Positions 52,568-63,811 of a stretch of 64,000 nucleotides of DNA are shown one piece after another. The notes under the pieces are model-generated. The model saw nothing but the letters and a program-made list of their open reading frames with translations, was not told where the DNA came from and did no database searches. Source of the stretch: Hyaloraphidium curvatum (taxonomy: Eukaryota > Monoblepharomycota > Hyaloraphidiomycetes > Hyaloraphidiales > Hyaloraphidiaceae). The position numbers and the translations under genes are program-made. Position 1 is the stretch's first letter. Every line of letters starts with the position of its first letter. The DNA lies in the NCBI GenBank assembly GCA_025558095.1, contig JAIVFI010000036.1:434001-498000 (forward strand). The letters are read 5' to 3'.

Positions 52568-53922
52568 CTACAGCTTGGTCTGCCCGACCCCTGAATCCTC
52601 AACATCGCTCGCCTTGACCACCACCTTCCCCCAGGTCTTGCCCGATCCCAGAGCGATCATCCCGTCCTTCGCGCTCGCCAGTCCCACAAAGGGCGTGGTC
52701 TGCTTCATCCGATCCGCTGCCGGGCCGGCGGGGTTGTACACGGGCGGGACGAAGCCGCCCTTTTCCAAAAGCCGCAGGGCGCCCGGGATGTGCCCGCGGG
52801 TCGTCGCCGGCTCGTCGGTCCAGTACGAGCCCCTGGCGGCGAATGCTGATTAGCGAGAGGCCGGATCTGGCGGCTATCAGGGGTTCCTACCAAGCGATGC
52901 CCATGACCTCGATGTTCTTCAGCAACAACCGGTTCATCGGCAGGCTGGGCAGCGGCGGCAGCGCGGCGCCCTGGTTCCGGTCCAGCCCGGGCACCGCGCC
53001 CCGGCCAGCAAAGCCGATGACGATCAGCCTGCCGTTCCGCGCGATGCACTTGAGCGACTTTGCCGGGTCGCCCACGGGGTCGATAATGACTGCCACAAGC
53101 GTCAGGGGAAGGCAATACCGACCGCAAATCGACCCACCGTCTGCGCCTGGCCATGCCTTGCCCATCTTCTTGGTGATGGCGAGCACCGTCTTGTCCCATT
53201 CCGTGTCCTCGATGTAGTTGATCAAATGGTCCGCCTTCCCCTCTGTCCGGCACACCTCCAGCTTCTCCCTGCTGCTCGCCACGGCAATCACCGTCGCCCC
53301 CAGCACCTTCCCCATCTGGCACGCGGCGATGCCCACCCCGCCCGCGGCCGCCAGCACCAGCAGCACCTCGCCCTTTTTGATCCGCGCCTTTTCGACCAAC
53401 GCGCAGTACGTCGTCGCGTAGCACGCCGGGATCGCGGGGGCCGCGATCATCGGGAGCCAGTCCGGGAGGGGGAAGACCTGCTCGATGGGCGGGTCGGGGA
53501 AGGAGGGGGAGGACCAGGTCACGGGCACGAGGATCTGCTGCGACCACGTGCCGTGGTCTTCTTCCGGGTCAGCGGCGCGCGGGAACGGCGCGGAGGGACC
53601 TACGGATGGTCGGCATCGAGGAGACATTCTGCAGGATCGAGATGCCGAAGACGCGCTGGCCCGGCCGCCATTTGTCCCGCACCGCGGAGCCGACCTTGAG
53701 CACCACGCCGGAAAAGTCTGTGCCGCCCGCGAAGGGGAGCTTCGGCCGGTTCTGGTAGTTGCCCGTGATTACAAGCAAGTCCGCGAAGCCGATGCCGACG
53801 TAGGCGATGCCGATGAGGAGTTCGTTCGGCGCGGGTTCGGGGGGGACGGGGATGCGGACGACGGAGAGTTCGGAGGGGGAGGAGATGTAGCGGTCTTGGA
53901 GCAGGGATTCCTGGAGCGCCAT
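52568..53922 (-). CDS. NADPH:quinone oxidoreductase-like MDR enzyme (copy 2)
   Basis: Four exons, 53922-53604, 53560-53138, 53089-52891, 52832-52568; 401 residues. Signatures: FADLLVITGNYQNRPKLPFA, FAGGTDFSGVVLKVG, QDHGTWSQQILVPVTW restored across the first intron, VLLVLAAAGGVGIAACQMG for NADPH, DVIIDPVGDPAKSLKC across the second, and RLIVIGFAGRG. A later intron joins VMGIAW-GSYWTDEP. Introns 43, 48 and 58 nt. It is paralogous to the 10.7-12.5 kb enzyme but has fewer introns. Divergent from the membrane-protein gene. Confidence 0.88.
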
Positions 53923-54245
53923 AGCGGCGGCGAGAATGGAGGAAGGAACGGGCCGATTACCGCGGCGCAGAAGCAAAGGAGGGAGACAGCAAAGGATTGG
54001 TTCGCGGTGGTCGACGTTTCCTTGCAGGTCCGCGTGCGCTGGAACAGCGTTTCCTCGAGGGCCGCGGTCTGGCCGCCTTTTACCGACGAACTGCCCCTGA
54101 GACGCTCTCGACGGGTTGTGGCAGTGAGCAACTGGTTACTCGAGCTCTCTTGGGGGCCCGTTGTAGGAGGACACGAGCTGTGGACATCTCGGGGCCAAAA
54201 AGGACCAGAAAGGCGATAGCCCAGGCGCTTCCGAGGGACCGCAGA
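53923..54245. promoter_or_regulatory. Divergent intergenic region
   Basis: About 320 bases between the divergent quinone oxidoreductase copy 2 and the membrane-protein gene; both promoters lie here. No motif identified. Confidence 0.4.
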
Positions 54246-55663
54246 ATGGCGGACAAGGCCGACGCTGAACCGACGCCGCTGTCCCTCGGACCGAGAGAAT
54301 GGCTGCCGTTTTTTCCTGAGGCACCGCCGCCTGCCCGGGGCCGCGCCGACGATGCTCTCCGTGATCCCGCCCGTGCAGCACGCGAGGCCGACCCGCTGGA
54401 CGTCGATGCCCTGATTGCCGCCCTGGCCCCCGCGCCCTCCCTCGCGGGGGCCGTGCAAATGCAGCGCTCGCTCGCGCCGTACACGTCGTGGTACGGGCTG
54501 CATATGTGGCTCCTTCTGCTCGGCAACCTCCTTCCGCTGGCGCCGGCCTTTGTCTTCAACGACGGCCGCTTCTCCGTGCAGGCCATGGCCGCTGGAGCCG
54601 TTGCCCACGCATTGCTGCGTTTGTATCCCCTCCCGAAGGTGCGCTTCGGCAGGGACCCGGGACTGCTCATGAAAGGATCCCTCGACACGCACCCGATGGC
54701 GGGCCTGGCGCGGTGGTTTCAGCTGCTGCGAGAGGGACCGCCTCCCGCACCCCTTGTTGAGCACGATCCGGAGGACGACGCGTGCCCCTGTCCTTTGCCT
54801 GCCTGCGCGGGACGACTGGCGCTTCGGGCCACCGTCATTCGGGCCGCATATCTCGCAGTGATTGCTCTACTGTTCCTCGCACACGCATTGCTGCTTCTGT
54901 GGACTCCAGCCGTGACTTTGGCGGACCAGACGTGGTCCCACGCCTGGAGTGCAATCCTTATCGCCGTCGCGGGTGCGCTCAACGTCAACATCGCGCTGGT
55001 CGACAACGCCCTCATTTTCTCGCAGGCTTTTTCTCTGATCCAGATTCAGCGGCGCCTGCGAGTTCGGGCCCTTACCCGGGCACTCGATTCTTTTTGTGGA
55101 CGAGTACCGAGCGGTTCTGCTGGACGGTAGCAGGGGCCAGGAAGGGGCCTCCGGCGGAGGGTTGTTGCCCTTCGAGCCCTACCAGGCACTACACAAGGCC
55201 TTGGAGGGTGCCTGGTCTTCGCAGGCCGCGCTCCCGGCACAGGTCCAAATCATCTGAACAGCATCTTCAACATCACGGCCACCGCCATCGTCTTCATGGC
55301 GTCCAGTCGGGATCCTGCTTGCCCGCCTTTTTGCTCGCATGGGCGCTCCTCTTGCTGTTCACCTTTGGCTACGCGCTCGTCAACGCCGCTGCCGTCACTG
55401 CCGAGGTGTTTCTGTCCGCCGCTCGCGCTGCCGACGTCCTCGCCGAAATCCGAGCTCTCGCAGTGCGGGCCTCGCTCCTGCCCCGCACTCCCGCGCGTTC
55501 ATTGGGCCTGGATGCTCTTCGATGATACGAAGGTGTGCTGACGTCGTTCCAGCACACGGAGAAGTACGCAGGCAAGCTGTTCGGGTTCCCCGTGACATTC
55601 GGTGTGCTGAGGACCGCCGCCGCGTCGGTGCTACGCTGCTGCTCGGGCTGTGGAGCGTGCTGA
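54246..55663 (+). CDS. Multi-pass membrane protein of unknown function
   Basis: Four exons fit: 54246-55061, 55141-55242, 55307-55462, 55553-55663; about 394 residues. Hydrophobic segments: LHMWLLLLGNLLPLAPAFVF, FSVQAMAAGAVAHALL, AAYLAVIALLFLAHALLLLW, SAILIAVAGALNVNIALV, PAFLLAWALLLLFTFGYALV and FPVTFGVLRTAAASVL, so about six transmembrane helices. Soluble parts: an acidic Pro-rich head, CPCPLPACAG between helices, and LLPFEPYQALHKALEGAW. Exons 2-4 are less certain: the first donor is gttcgg (also used in the enoyl-CoA isomerase gene) and the C-terminus ends in a Cys cluster (CCSGCGAC). Without these introns the gene would look frameshifted. Confidence 0.55.
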
Positions 55664-55787
55664 GGGGACTGGGGATTTTTGTTACTCTCGAGATAGTGTG
55701 CCCGGTGCGGTAAGCAATCGATCGCATCGATCTCATCGGACGAGCCCGAGCCTTTGATGGGAACCCTAGCATGTCCATCTATTCCAT

Positions 55788-57080
55788 TTAATCGAGCGGG
55801 CCAGGCGCTGGCAGATCGTCGTCCTCGTCGTCCCCGTCGTCGGCCAGGTCCGCATCCACGCTCTTGGCCAGCTCGTACAGCCCCAGAGCCGCCGCCGACG
55901 GGAGCACCGCCCTCCCCACCTGCCCCAACATCCCCTTGAAAAAGAACCGCATCCCTTTTTCCCTCACGGCCTTGAGCACCGACCTCGCGTGCGCCCTCCT
56001 GCCGTTGGCCCCGTTGGCCCCGTTTACGCGGCGGTTCCCGTTCCTGTGCCCGCCGCCGGTACCCTCCATCTCGCCCGTCACGGGGTCCCACACGATCCGG
56101 TCCCCGCGAGCGTCCAGGTAGGCGGTGCGGACACGATCCAGGGGCGCCGTGGCGAGCTGGAACGCGGCACCGGCGAGGGAGCCGGCGAGGAGCACGTCCG
56201 CGGCCTTTGTGCGCCAGCCCGGGGGGGCGGCTTGGCCGTCTTCGGAAGACGGGGGATGGAAAAAAAACCGCGAGACGGGATGCAGCCGTTTCAGGTGGGT
56301 GTAACACCCGAAAAACAGCGAGAAGCCCAGGGCGTCCTTGGCGCCGGCGAAGGAGAGCCCGGTGTAGGCCCAGCGGACCTTGCGCCACGTCCTTGGCCCG
56401 CTGTACTCGCGCGATGCCTCCTTGATCCTGATTCGCAGGGTTTTGGCGTCCACAAAAGGGGGCTGCAGGACACGGTAGAGGTTCTCGAGAGGGGTAGAAA
56501 CCAGCGCCTGCGAGGCCCCGCCAATGGCGCCGGCAACAAAGGGCACGGCAGCAGTGCCGAGGGCTGGACCGAGGAGCGAGGTGGAGACCTGGTAGGTCTG
56601 GAAAAGCAGCAGTCCCGAAAGAGAGTTGAACAGGACGAGGGGGAACACCAGCGACGCCGGGTGCGAGGGCTGCGGAGGATGCTCCTTGGCATTGGCCTCC
56701 CCGTTCTTCTTCCCATGGGGCCTCCCAATGCGAGCGCGCGACTTGACGCGCTCCCAGACGATCTGTCCCGCCGTCACCGGTGCGCGGGTGGGCCGGAAGA
56801 GTCGAACAGGGCTCTTGAAGTAGCCCTTTAGCAACGATTTCAGGCCCGTAGCCAAGACCAGCGAGGGCGAGGCGAATGCCTTGCCGAGGGCGGCGGCAAA
56901 GGGGGGGAAAGTCGATGGCGCGGGTTCCGGTGTGTCCGAAGTTGGTGGGGGCGCGGTCCGTGGCGGCGCGCCGGCGGGCTGCCGCGAGGGCGACACGGTG
57001 GCCGGTCGGTCCCGAGTACGTTCATCGGATTGCTGCGACGTGCCCGACTTCGTGTCGCCAGGGCCCGGGTCGGCGGCCAT
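55788..57080 (-). CDS. Mitochondrial carrier family (SLC25-like) protein
   Basis: 430 residues, single exon. The two clear carrier signatures are ALVSTPLENLYRVLQ (P-x-[DE]-x2-Y-R) and QLATAPLDRVRTAYLDARGD (P-x-D-x2-[RK]), each after a Gly-rich helix (AGAIGGASQ and AGSLAGAAF). The first repeat is degenerate, and an insert after the second signature (GHRNGNRRVNGANGANGRR) and an acidic tail are unusual. The N-terminus is disordered, Pro/Thr-rich. Carriers exchange metabolites over the inner mitochondrial membrane; substrate unknown. Its start is only about 70-170 bases from that of the next gene, divergent. Confidence 0.8.
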   Translation of the reverse strand: MAADPGPGDTKSGTSQQSDERTRDRPATVSPSRQPAGAPPRTAPPPTSDTPEPAPSTFPPFAAALGKAFASPSLVLATGLKSLLKGYFKSPVRLFRPTRAPVTAGQIVWERVKSRARIGRPHGKKNGEANAKEHPPQPSHPASLVFPLVLFNSLSGLLLFQTYQVSTSLLGPALGTAAVPFVAGAIGGASQALVSTPLENLYRVLQPPFVDAKTLRIRIKEASREYSGPRTWRKVRWAYTGLSFAGAKDALGFSLFFGCYTHLKRLHPVSRFFFHPPSSEDGQAAPPGWRTKAADVLLAGSLAGAAFQLATAPLDRVRTAYLDARGDRIVWDPVTGEMEGTGGGHRNGNRRVNGANGANGRRAHARSVLKAVREKGMRFFFKGMLGQVGRAVLPSAAALGLYELAKSVDADLADDGDDEDDDLPAPGPLD

Positions 57081-57252
57081 CGGGTGGAAGACGCGCGTCG
57101 GCTGATGTCAACAAAGGACGCGCAAGCGTCGTCCTTCCTCAAGTCTCGAGATGCTCTTCGCGGGGCTCCTCTTCAGAGCCTTCGGATGGCGTTCTAAGCC
57201 CGCGAACACTCCCGTACCGACCCTCTATGCCCGCTCCCTGGCCCCGCCGGCG

Positions 57253-58344
57253 ATGCCGTCCGCGATCCAGCGTGACGCGTGTCCCCTCCTTATTCCCGAA
57301 CTGGCTGTCGACGTTGCTTCTTTCCTCAGACCATGCTCTCGGGACATGCTGAACCTCATGCTCTCGTGTCGGGACGCGTTTGAGGTGCTCCTGCCGCAGA
57401 TGTACGCGTCCTTCACCCTCACGGACATTGGCGAAGGAACGGAGGAGACGGTCGACGCGTTGGAGCGCAGGGGCGTCTTTCGTTTCGTGAAACAGCTCGA
57501 TACTCGCCAGCCCGACGAGGAGGAGGAGTGCTTCTTCGCGGACGACTTGGCCCGACGCGTGCTGAGCCTGTGCCCGAACCTCGAGGGCCTGGCGATCCAG
57601 ATCCGGAGCGTAATGGACGTCGAAGCACTCAGTAGTCACAGCCTCGACAAGCTCAAGAGGCTCTCTCTCAAGTATGTCGCCGAGGACTTTGACGAAATGC
57701 TCCGCGCATCCCCACCGCGGCTCAAGCGGCTGGAGTGACTTCGATTGCTGGACGTCGAGTGTCCCCTCGATCACGAGCTCTTTGCCGCGCTCGACGTCGC
57801 GTGCCCGGACGGCGTGGTCATGAGCATGGAAACCTTCTTCACCGTCAACGACGACCTGCGCGCGTTGCCCGATCGGCTGCTCCGGATGGTGGATACCTGG
57901 ACGGTGCCGCCCGAGCAGGAATGGAAGCTCTCCTGCATGGCGGAGAATCCCGGTTTCCGGCCCCGCGCGACCAACCTCCATGAAGTAAGCTACAACCGTT
58001 TTCCCGTCGACGCCTGGTCCAGCATCTGCCCACTGGACTCCCTCGCCGAGGCGTACATCCCAAACCTCACCACGGGGATGGCGGGAGACGCTAATCCGAA
58101 CCTGCAGAGGCTGGAGATCGGAATCCTTTTCTTCGGGGGACACCCCGCGGAGCAGACGAGGGCCCTCCTGGACCGTTATCCGCCCCTGGAGGTCGTTGTT
58201 CGCGCCGTGGACATCATACCGAGGGGTGAAAGCACTGAGGTGGCGCGTGCGGTGATCGCCGAGTTTGAGATGTGGGAGGCGCACGGTGTGCTCGAGGGCG
58301 TGGCCGTCGTGGGGTTGGAGGAGATGCGGGACCTGGCGGCTTGA
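57253..58344 (+). pseudogene. F-box/LRR-like protein interrupted by a single in-frame TGA
   Basis: The reading frame runs from Met 57253 (alternative 57151) to 58344 except for TGA at 57736-57738, in RLKRLE-TGA-LRLLDVECPL. Both halves look coding: an F-box-like head (LLIPELAVDVASFLRPC, LMLSCRDAFEVLLPQMY), leucine-rich stretches (CPNLEGLAIQI, LKRLSLKYVAEDF), then NLQRLEIGILFFGGHP. No GT...AG pair removes the TGA and keeps frame. TGG to TGA (Trp) would be the simplest change, so I call it a recent nonsense allele; read-through or an error in the sequence remain possible. Confidence 0.6.
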
Positions 58345-59009
58345 TGAGGCGGCAAAGTGCAAAGTTAGCAGTTGCGCCAAAGAGCTCTTGACCGTGACTG
58401 CCTGGCCATTGGTCCTCGGCGTGTCCGGGCGTCGGCCAGCACCATGCCTGGTGGTGGAATAGAACTGTAGCGAGGGGCTAGAATTCTGCCTTGGCGCTTG
58501 ATCCCACAACTTCACACATTGAACTGGAGTTCGAGTGCGACCACTGACACGCTCGGAAAACGGGAGCGGACGAGTGAAGGTGGCCGGTTCAGGATTGATG
58601 GGCCTTCTCGTGCGGCCGGGGGCCGGTCTTAGGAGCCCTGCGGCCTGCTAAACATCATCCGAGCCATCAGTTCGACTCGCCACTTCCACCTAAACCGGGC
58701 TTCCTTTCAGGAGAATGGCCGACCGATCACAAAAGGGTTTCAAAGGGTTTTCGAACAAGACCAGCCAGGGCGGAGATGTTCGTCATCTGGTTTTCCGGCA
58801 GGACCAGGCCTGCCACCGGCTTCGAGTCTCACTTCAAGACACCATGACGACAAGCTGTGAGGCGCGACCCTGCCCCCGGCTTCCCGGGAGGCCAGGGGCG
58901 ATTACTGGGTCCCCTTGTCACTGGCTGTCGATGTCCAGCCAATCTCCCTGGCAGCTGCGCCCCTTGGCGCAAAAAGGTCCGCCCCGCTCTAGCTCGTCCG
59001 CCCGCCGCA
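58345..59009. other. Intergenic region
   Basis: About 665 bases between the F-box/LRR-like gene and the NHL-repeat gene. Nothing recognised; the last part should hold the promoter of the secreted protein. Confidence 0.4.
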
Positions 59010-61807
59010 ATGCCGCGCTCCCGTGCCGCGCCGCGTGTGGCGCTCGTCGCGCTCCTCGCCGCGCTGCTGCTCGCGCTCGCCGCGCTCGCGTCCGCCGCGG
59101 AGGTCGGCCCAAACATGAACAACCGGCGGAGAACCACCACGCGCCGCCGCGCGACGACCACGCGCCCGGGCGCCTACCGGGTGGGGCCGCCGCGGGCCGC
59201 CGCCGCGCCGCGCTGACCGCCCCGCCGCCCGGCAGACCGTGAGCGTCAAGCTGCGCCTCTTCGACGACCGGAACGGGAACGGCCGATTCGACGCCGGCGA
59301 CGTCGGCTACGCGAACCGCAACATCGTCATTATCCGGCCGCAGCCAAAGAACGTGCGCTATGTCCGCGCCACCCTCCGCACCGACGCCGCCGGCTGGGCC
59401 CGCGGCAGGATGGTCATCATGCCCAATGGTGGCTTCATCGTGGCCCGCAAGGAGGTGCCCAACGTCAACATCGCCACATTCAACTGGCCCAACGGCGCCC
59501 TGTCGCCCACCCTGGTCGTGCCGCTCCTGGTGGGTTGCCAGACGCGCGGCCGAGCCCCAACCATTCACGCCCTGATCCCGTTCCTTTCAGGCTCCCCGAC
59601 CGGCCGGCACCCCTGTCCGCTTCGAGATTGGCAACAACGGACTGAGCTGCGGCCCGAGCGGCTGCACGATGACGGAAAGCGGCGGAGGTGGACTTTCTCC
59701 TCCGATCCCTGCCATCGAACCCCGTTCACTAACAATGAGAACGCCACAGAATCCTTCCAACCCCTGTGCCCGCCCGGCGTGTCGGCCCCCTGCACCGCCG
59801 TGTACCTCAAGGACTCTTCCGGCCTCTGTCTGGGCGTCCGCAGCGGCACCCCCCGGACTTTCACCCTCGGCACCTGTCCCACCGCGCCACGCCGCCTGAT
59901 GGCGCGGCAGACGATCGACTTCCTCGCCACCCTCGGAGCCGGCGGCTCGCTGTGCTTCCCGGCTTCGGGCGTCTGCATGGGCGAGGAGGGCGACCCCGTT
60001 CCCCCGGCCCAGGCGCCGTCCTTCACCCAGGTTCCCGCCACCGCGACGACCCAGGCGACTACAGCCACCACCGCCGGGCAGGCAACCACCACGGTCTTTG
60101 CTCAGCCTCCGCCTACCACGACCCAGGCGCCTGCAGCCACCACCGCCGCGCAGGCAACCACCACAGTCTTTGTTCAGCCTCTGCCTACCACGACGGTCGC
60201 CCCTCTCGTCCCGACTACCACGGTGCCCCCTCTTCCGCCGACGAGCACGAGCACCGCGACCCCGAGCCCCGTGAGCTGCGCCCGGAGCACGGACTGCCCG
60301 GTCGGCACCTGCGTGGGAGGCACGCCCTACACCGACGTGTCTGCCCAAGCCGGTGTCGGAGTCGGATCGGTTTGCAACGGCATCGGGGAGGGCACCGGCG
60401 TCGGGTTCAGCTGCTCCATCCTCGTCTCCGGCACCACCGAGTGCGGCAACCAGTGCGCGGCGATCTGTGCCGCCGAGAACCTGAAATCCGGCAACCGGCT
60501 CAGCTACCCCAACTACGCCGCTCTCATGTTCAACAGCGGCAACAACGCAACCTTTTGCGGGTGCGCGCAGCAGTGCGGACCCGTATCCAATCTTCCCACG
60601 TACACCACGACGTTCCTCGAGATCAAGGGGATCTGCAACGCCAGCATCGAGCACCGCACGACCTCTACCCTCACCACGGCGACACGCACCACGCGAACCA
60701 CCGTGACCTCCACGAGCATGACCACGTCGACCCCCGGCTGCCTCGTCAATACCTACGCCGGCACCGGCACCGCCCAGAGCTCGGGCGACGGCGGCGACCG
60801 TCTCGATGCGAGCTTCTTCGCCCCCGCCGGCATCTGCCTGGATGCATCCGGCAACCTGTACGTGGTCGAGATGGGCGCGTACCGCGTGCGCCGGATAGAC
60901 AAGACCACGGGGATCGTGACGACGTTCGCCGGGAACGGCACGGATCCCAGCCTCATCGGGGTCCGGGATCTCGGTGACGGCGGGCCGGCCACGGAGGCGG
61001 CGCTCATGACTCCGAACTCGTGCACCTTCGACCCTGCCGGCAACATGTACATCACCGACACGACACAGGTCCGCAAGGTCGACACGAGCGGCATCATTTC
61101 CACCGTCTTCAACAAGGGGAACCAGGGCTTCAGTAACCCCGGCAGCGGCGACGGCGGGCCGGCCGTGGACGCTCGGATCGAGGACACACAGGGCGTCGCC
61201 GCCCTCCCCGACGGGACGGTCCTCATCGGCACCTACTCCGGCGGCACCATCCGCAGCATCTCGTCGGGCGGCATCGCCGGCACCGTTGCCAACAACACCC
61301 CCGACGGCTTCTTTGCCCTGGCACCGCAGGGCACCGGGGTGCTGGTCTCGACCCTCTACACGGTGCGCAACTACGACCCGTCCAACTTCAACGCCTTCGA
61401 TCCCGTGGCGGGGACCGGGTCCTTCGGATCCGACGGCAACGGCGGGTCGGCCACATCGGCGTCCCTGGCGTTTCCCAGGGGCATCGCGCTGGATGCGGCG
61501 GGCAACATCTTCCTGGCGGACTCGGCCAACAACCAGGTAGGTCGCCCGCGGCGGGCCGTCGGCGGCGGGCTGACCGTGTCCAAAGATCCGCGTCATCTCC
61601 GCCGCCAACGGCAACATCTACGCCTTCGCGGGGATCGGCTCCGCGGAATCGACCGGCGACGGCGGGCCCCCGGACCTGGCGGGGACCAACAACCCGTACG
61701 GCGTGGCCTACGATGGCGCGACGGGGAGGATCTACTGGTCCGAGCAGGACGGAGCGAGGATCCGCTTCGCTTCCGGGCCCGAGTGCGGGCCGCCGCCTGC
61801 CTCTTAG
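59010..61807 (+). CDS. Secreted NHL-repeat beta-propeller protein with SdrD-B-like, Cys-rich and Thr-rich segments
   Basis: Five exons, 59010-59180, 59236-59529, 59591-59687, 59750-61536, 61586-61807; 856 residues. Signal peptide RVALVALLAALLLALAALAS, then TTTRRRATTTRP. A beta domain with VSVKLRLFDDRNGNGRFDAG resembles SdrD-B/CNA-B folds. Next are Cys-rich parts, two similar Thr/Pro linkers (QATTTVFAQPPPTTTQAP and QATTTVFVQPLPTTTV), and a second Cys-rich block (CARSTDCPVGTC, CGCAQQCG). The C-terminal half is an NHL propeller, with repeated patterns such as GDGGDRLDASFFAPAGICLD, SGNLYVVEMGAYRVRRID, GNIFLADSANNQ and GRIYWSEQDGARIRF. Probably an extracellular binding protein. Introns 55, 61, 62 and 49 nt. 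Confidence 0.85.
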
Positions 61808-62451
61808 GCCTTTCGGATCGAGCAAGGAGGAGGATGTCAACAGAGGAAGGAAGCTTCGTCTTGGCGTACCATGAGTATGGCTGTGGAACTATACAATGAA
61901 GCATTCAGAGCCGTGTTTCTTTCCGATATCGATTCCTGGAAGCGGTGGGCGCCCGGCATGCTGGCCAGGGCGACGGTGGTCGGGCCGTTCAAGGAGATCC
62001 ATAAGGCGGCGGGCACTGAACTCGGTATGGTCGTTTCAAGTCGGTGAGGAAGATTGCGAACGGGTTTTGGGTCAATTGGGGCGCGTTCGATGTGCGGAGA
62101 AGGTGTGACTCCGTGTGACTCGGAGGGTCCCGGCCCCGGGAGATATCCTCGTTTTGGCGAGCCGCCGTTTCCACGCACGATCGCGGGATCGTTGCGTCCT
62201 CTGCAAAAATCTGCTCCCTCTCCAAGCGGGGACAGATTGTTCGGAGAGCTGGACGCAGATTGGACGGCCGGGGCGCCTTGGTCCACATCGTTGCTGGAGG
62301 ACGCCGATAGGGCGCACTAGCAGTGAATCGGGGTATCGGAGCCATGTTCGAACTCGGGGCAACTGCCCCACAACCTTGCTTTACATGCCACTCCATTCGC
62401 ATGCGGTCCGACCAAGGGCCTATTGCGCGCGAAGTCAGGCGGCTGTCCTGC
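61808..62451. other. Intergenic region (convergent gene ends)
   Basis: About 640 bases between the NHL gene (+) and family member J (-). Moderate GC; no gene, RNA or repeat recognised. Confidence 0.4.
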
Positions 62452-63123
62452 TCAAGTCGGCACCGCGACCGGCTCCCCGCGGCGTCCCGCCGCCCAGAAC
62501 GCCTTCAGGTCGGGGAGCTTCCCCGCGTTGTCTCCGCGCTCGAGCCAGCCGAACGCCGAGAGGCTCCCCGAGGATGCCCTCCGCGGCCGATCCGGCGGCT
62601 CGGGGCCTGCGGAGAGCGCGCTGGCGGATGCCCGCCTTGCCAGCTGCGCGGCAGCTTGCATCGCAGGAGGTGCTCCCGCGCCGCCATCGTCGTCCGAATC
62701 GTCCGAGTCGCCCTCGGGGAAGGAGGTCGCGAGCGCGGACCCCCGCTCGTAGTCATCCGGCGACCAGGTGGTCCCGAGCAGCACGGTGGCGTCGAACGCC
62801 ACCTTCTTCCGCTGCCCGAGGCGCATCTGGGTACGGCGCAGCGCCGAGCGCACCGGGGACGGGTCGGCCGGCCTCCCCAGGGTCACCTCGCAGAGGCACA
62901 AACAGAGGCAGTGCCAGCACGCGCCCTCGCCGCCGGCGCAGCACTCCGCCTCCGCCGGCGCAGCGGGGGGGAGGTAGAGGTCCATCGAGTCTCGGGCGGT
63001 CGAAGCGGAGAAGGCAGGAAGGTGGGGGTAGAGGGAGGAAGGGGCGGCGCTCGGGGAGGCGCCGAGGAGCGTGCGGTCCGACGGCGCCGGCGACGCGGCG
63101 CGGGGGCCCGGGGTGACGGCCAT
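62452..63123 (-). CDS. Family member J: complete architecture (knuckle, KVAF-x8-TWSPDDYER, LPDLKAFW)
   Basis: 223 residues, single exon. Order: Pro/Ser-rich head; Cys cluster ECCAGGEGACWHCLCLCLC; SPVRSALRRTQ, close to a SILK motif; QRKKVAFDATVLLGTTWSPD then DYERGS (8 residues between F and T); acidic EGDSDDSDDDGG; PRRASSGSLSAFGWLERGDN; and KLPDLKAFWAAGRR. The last two elements recur almost unchanged in the partial gene at the right edge, so the two are close paralogues. R-R-A-S is a possible PKA site. Confidence 0.75.
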   Translation of the reverse strand: MAVTPGPRAASPAPSDRTLLGASPSAAPSSLYPHLPAFSASTARDSMDLYLPPAAPAEAECCAGGEGACWHCLCLCLCEVTLGRPADPSPVRSALRRTQMRLGQRKKVAFDATVLLGTTWSPDDYERGSALATSFPEGDSDDSDDDGGAGAPPAMQAAAQLARRASASALSAGPEPPDRPRRASSGSLSAFGWLERGDNAGKLPDLKAFWAAGRRGEPVAVPT

Positions 63124-63374
63124 CGCGGGAAGGCGGGGCGGGTGCTGCTGCAGTTGGTCCAGCGGTGCTCTGTGCGTTCAGGATGAAGTGTTGCGAGTGG
63201 TGGGCGTGCGCCCTTCGTGACGCGCCAGATCCTCACGCGCCCTGCGCCCCTGGCCGACCGACCCTCGAAAACCCCAAAGCGTCGGCGCCGTCGGAACAAC
63301 CCGCTCCACGCTCGCGCTCCCGATCGCTCGCCCCAGTCATTCCGCCGCATCCCACGGACCCCTCCGCGCCGTCG

Positions 63375-63397
63375 CCCCCCCCCCCCCCCCCCCCCCT
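63375..63397 (+). repeat. Poly-C run (23 C)
   Basis: Uninterrupted C homopolymer in the region upstream of family member J; the reverse strand is poly-G, so G-quadruplex formation is possible. The exact length is hard to sequence and may be wrong. Confidence 0.9.
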
Positions 63398-63673
63398 CGC
63401 CGCGCGATCCGAGTGTCCCAATGTGACTCGCCGCACAGCCACGAGGCCCCTATGGCGAGGGCCCTGCCGCGTCATGGGCCGACCTCCGTCCGGCCGAAAA
63501 ATACGCAAGGCACTCCGGGGCACTTCTTTGGAGCGAGATATGTGGCAGGTGCTCCGTGCACCGTGTCGGAAAGGGCGCAGCACGCTGGACGCGCCCGCGG
63601 CCATTCCTGCCATGATGCGCCGCCGACAAACAAGCGGAGCACGGGATGTGTCACGGGACCGGGAATCAACGTA

Positions 63674-63711
63674 GAAGCCCAAACGTCCGTGGTGAAGCCC
63701 AAACGTCCGTG
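63674..63711 (+). repeat. 18-base direct repeat, two copies
   Basis: GAAGCCCAAACGTCCGTG occurs at 63674-63691 and again at 63694-63711, 20 bases apart. Too short to call a mobile element; could be a binding-site pair or simple slippage. Confidence 0.8.
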
Positions 63712-63811
63712 CATTCCTGGGCTACATGATGGCATGTCCGCGCCGACCCGGTATCTCCAACTGGCACGCCCCAATCAGGTCGTCCTCGACGCCGCGCGTC
63801 CCCTCATCAAG

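Larger units (their letters stand above)
63124..63811. other. Intergenic region with simple repeats
   Basis: About 690 bases between two tandem - strand family members. It contains a run of 23 C and an 18-base direct repeat (listed separately) and the promoter of member J. No gene recognised. Confidence 0.5.

Noticed and set aside
54246-55713. Membrane-protein gene first read as a pseudogene with several frameshifts
   Set aside because: Introns at 55062-55140, 55243-55306 and 55463-55552 join the open pieces in phase; two have typical lengths, so decay is not needed. Confidence stays moderate.
57736-57738. Selenocysteine codon
   Set aside because: No sign of a selenoprotein family or downstream hairpin; the context is an F-box/LRR protein where Trp fits.
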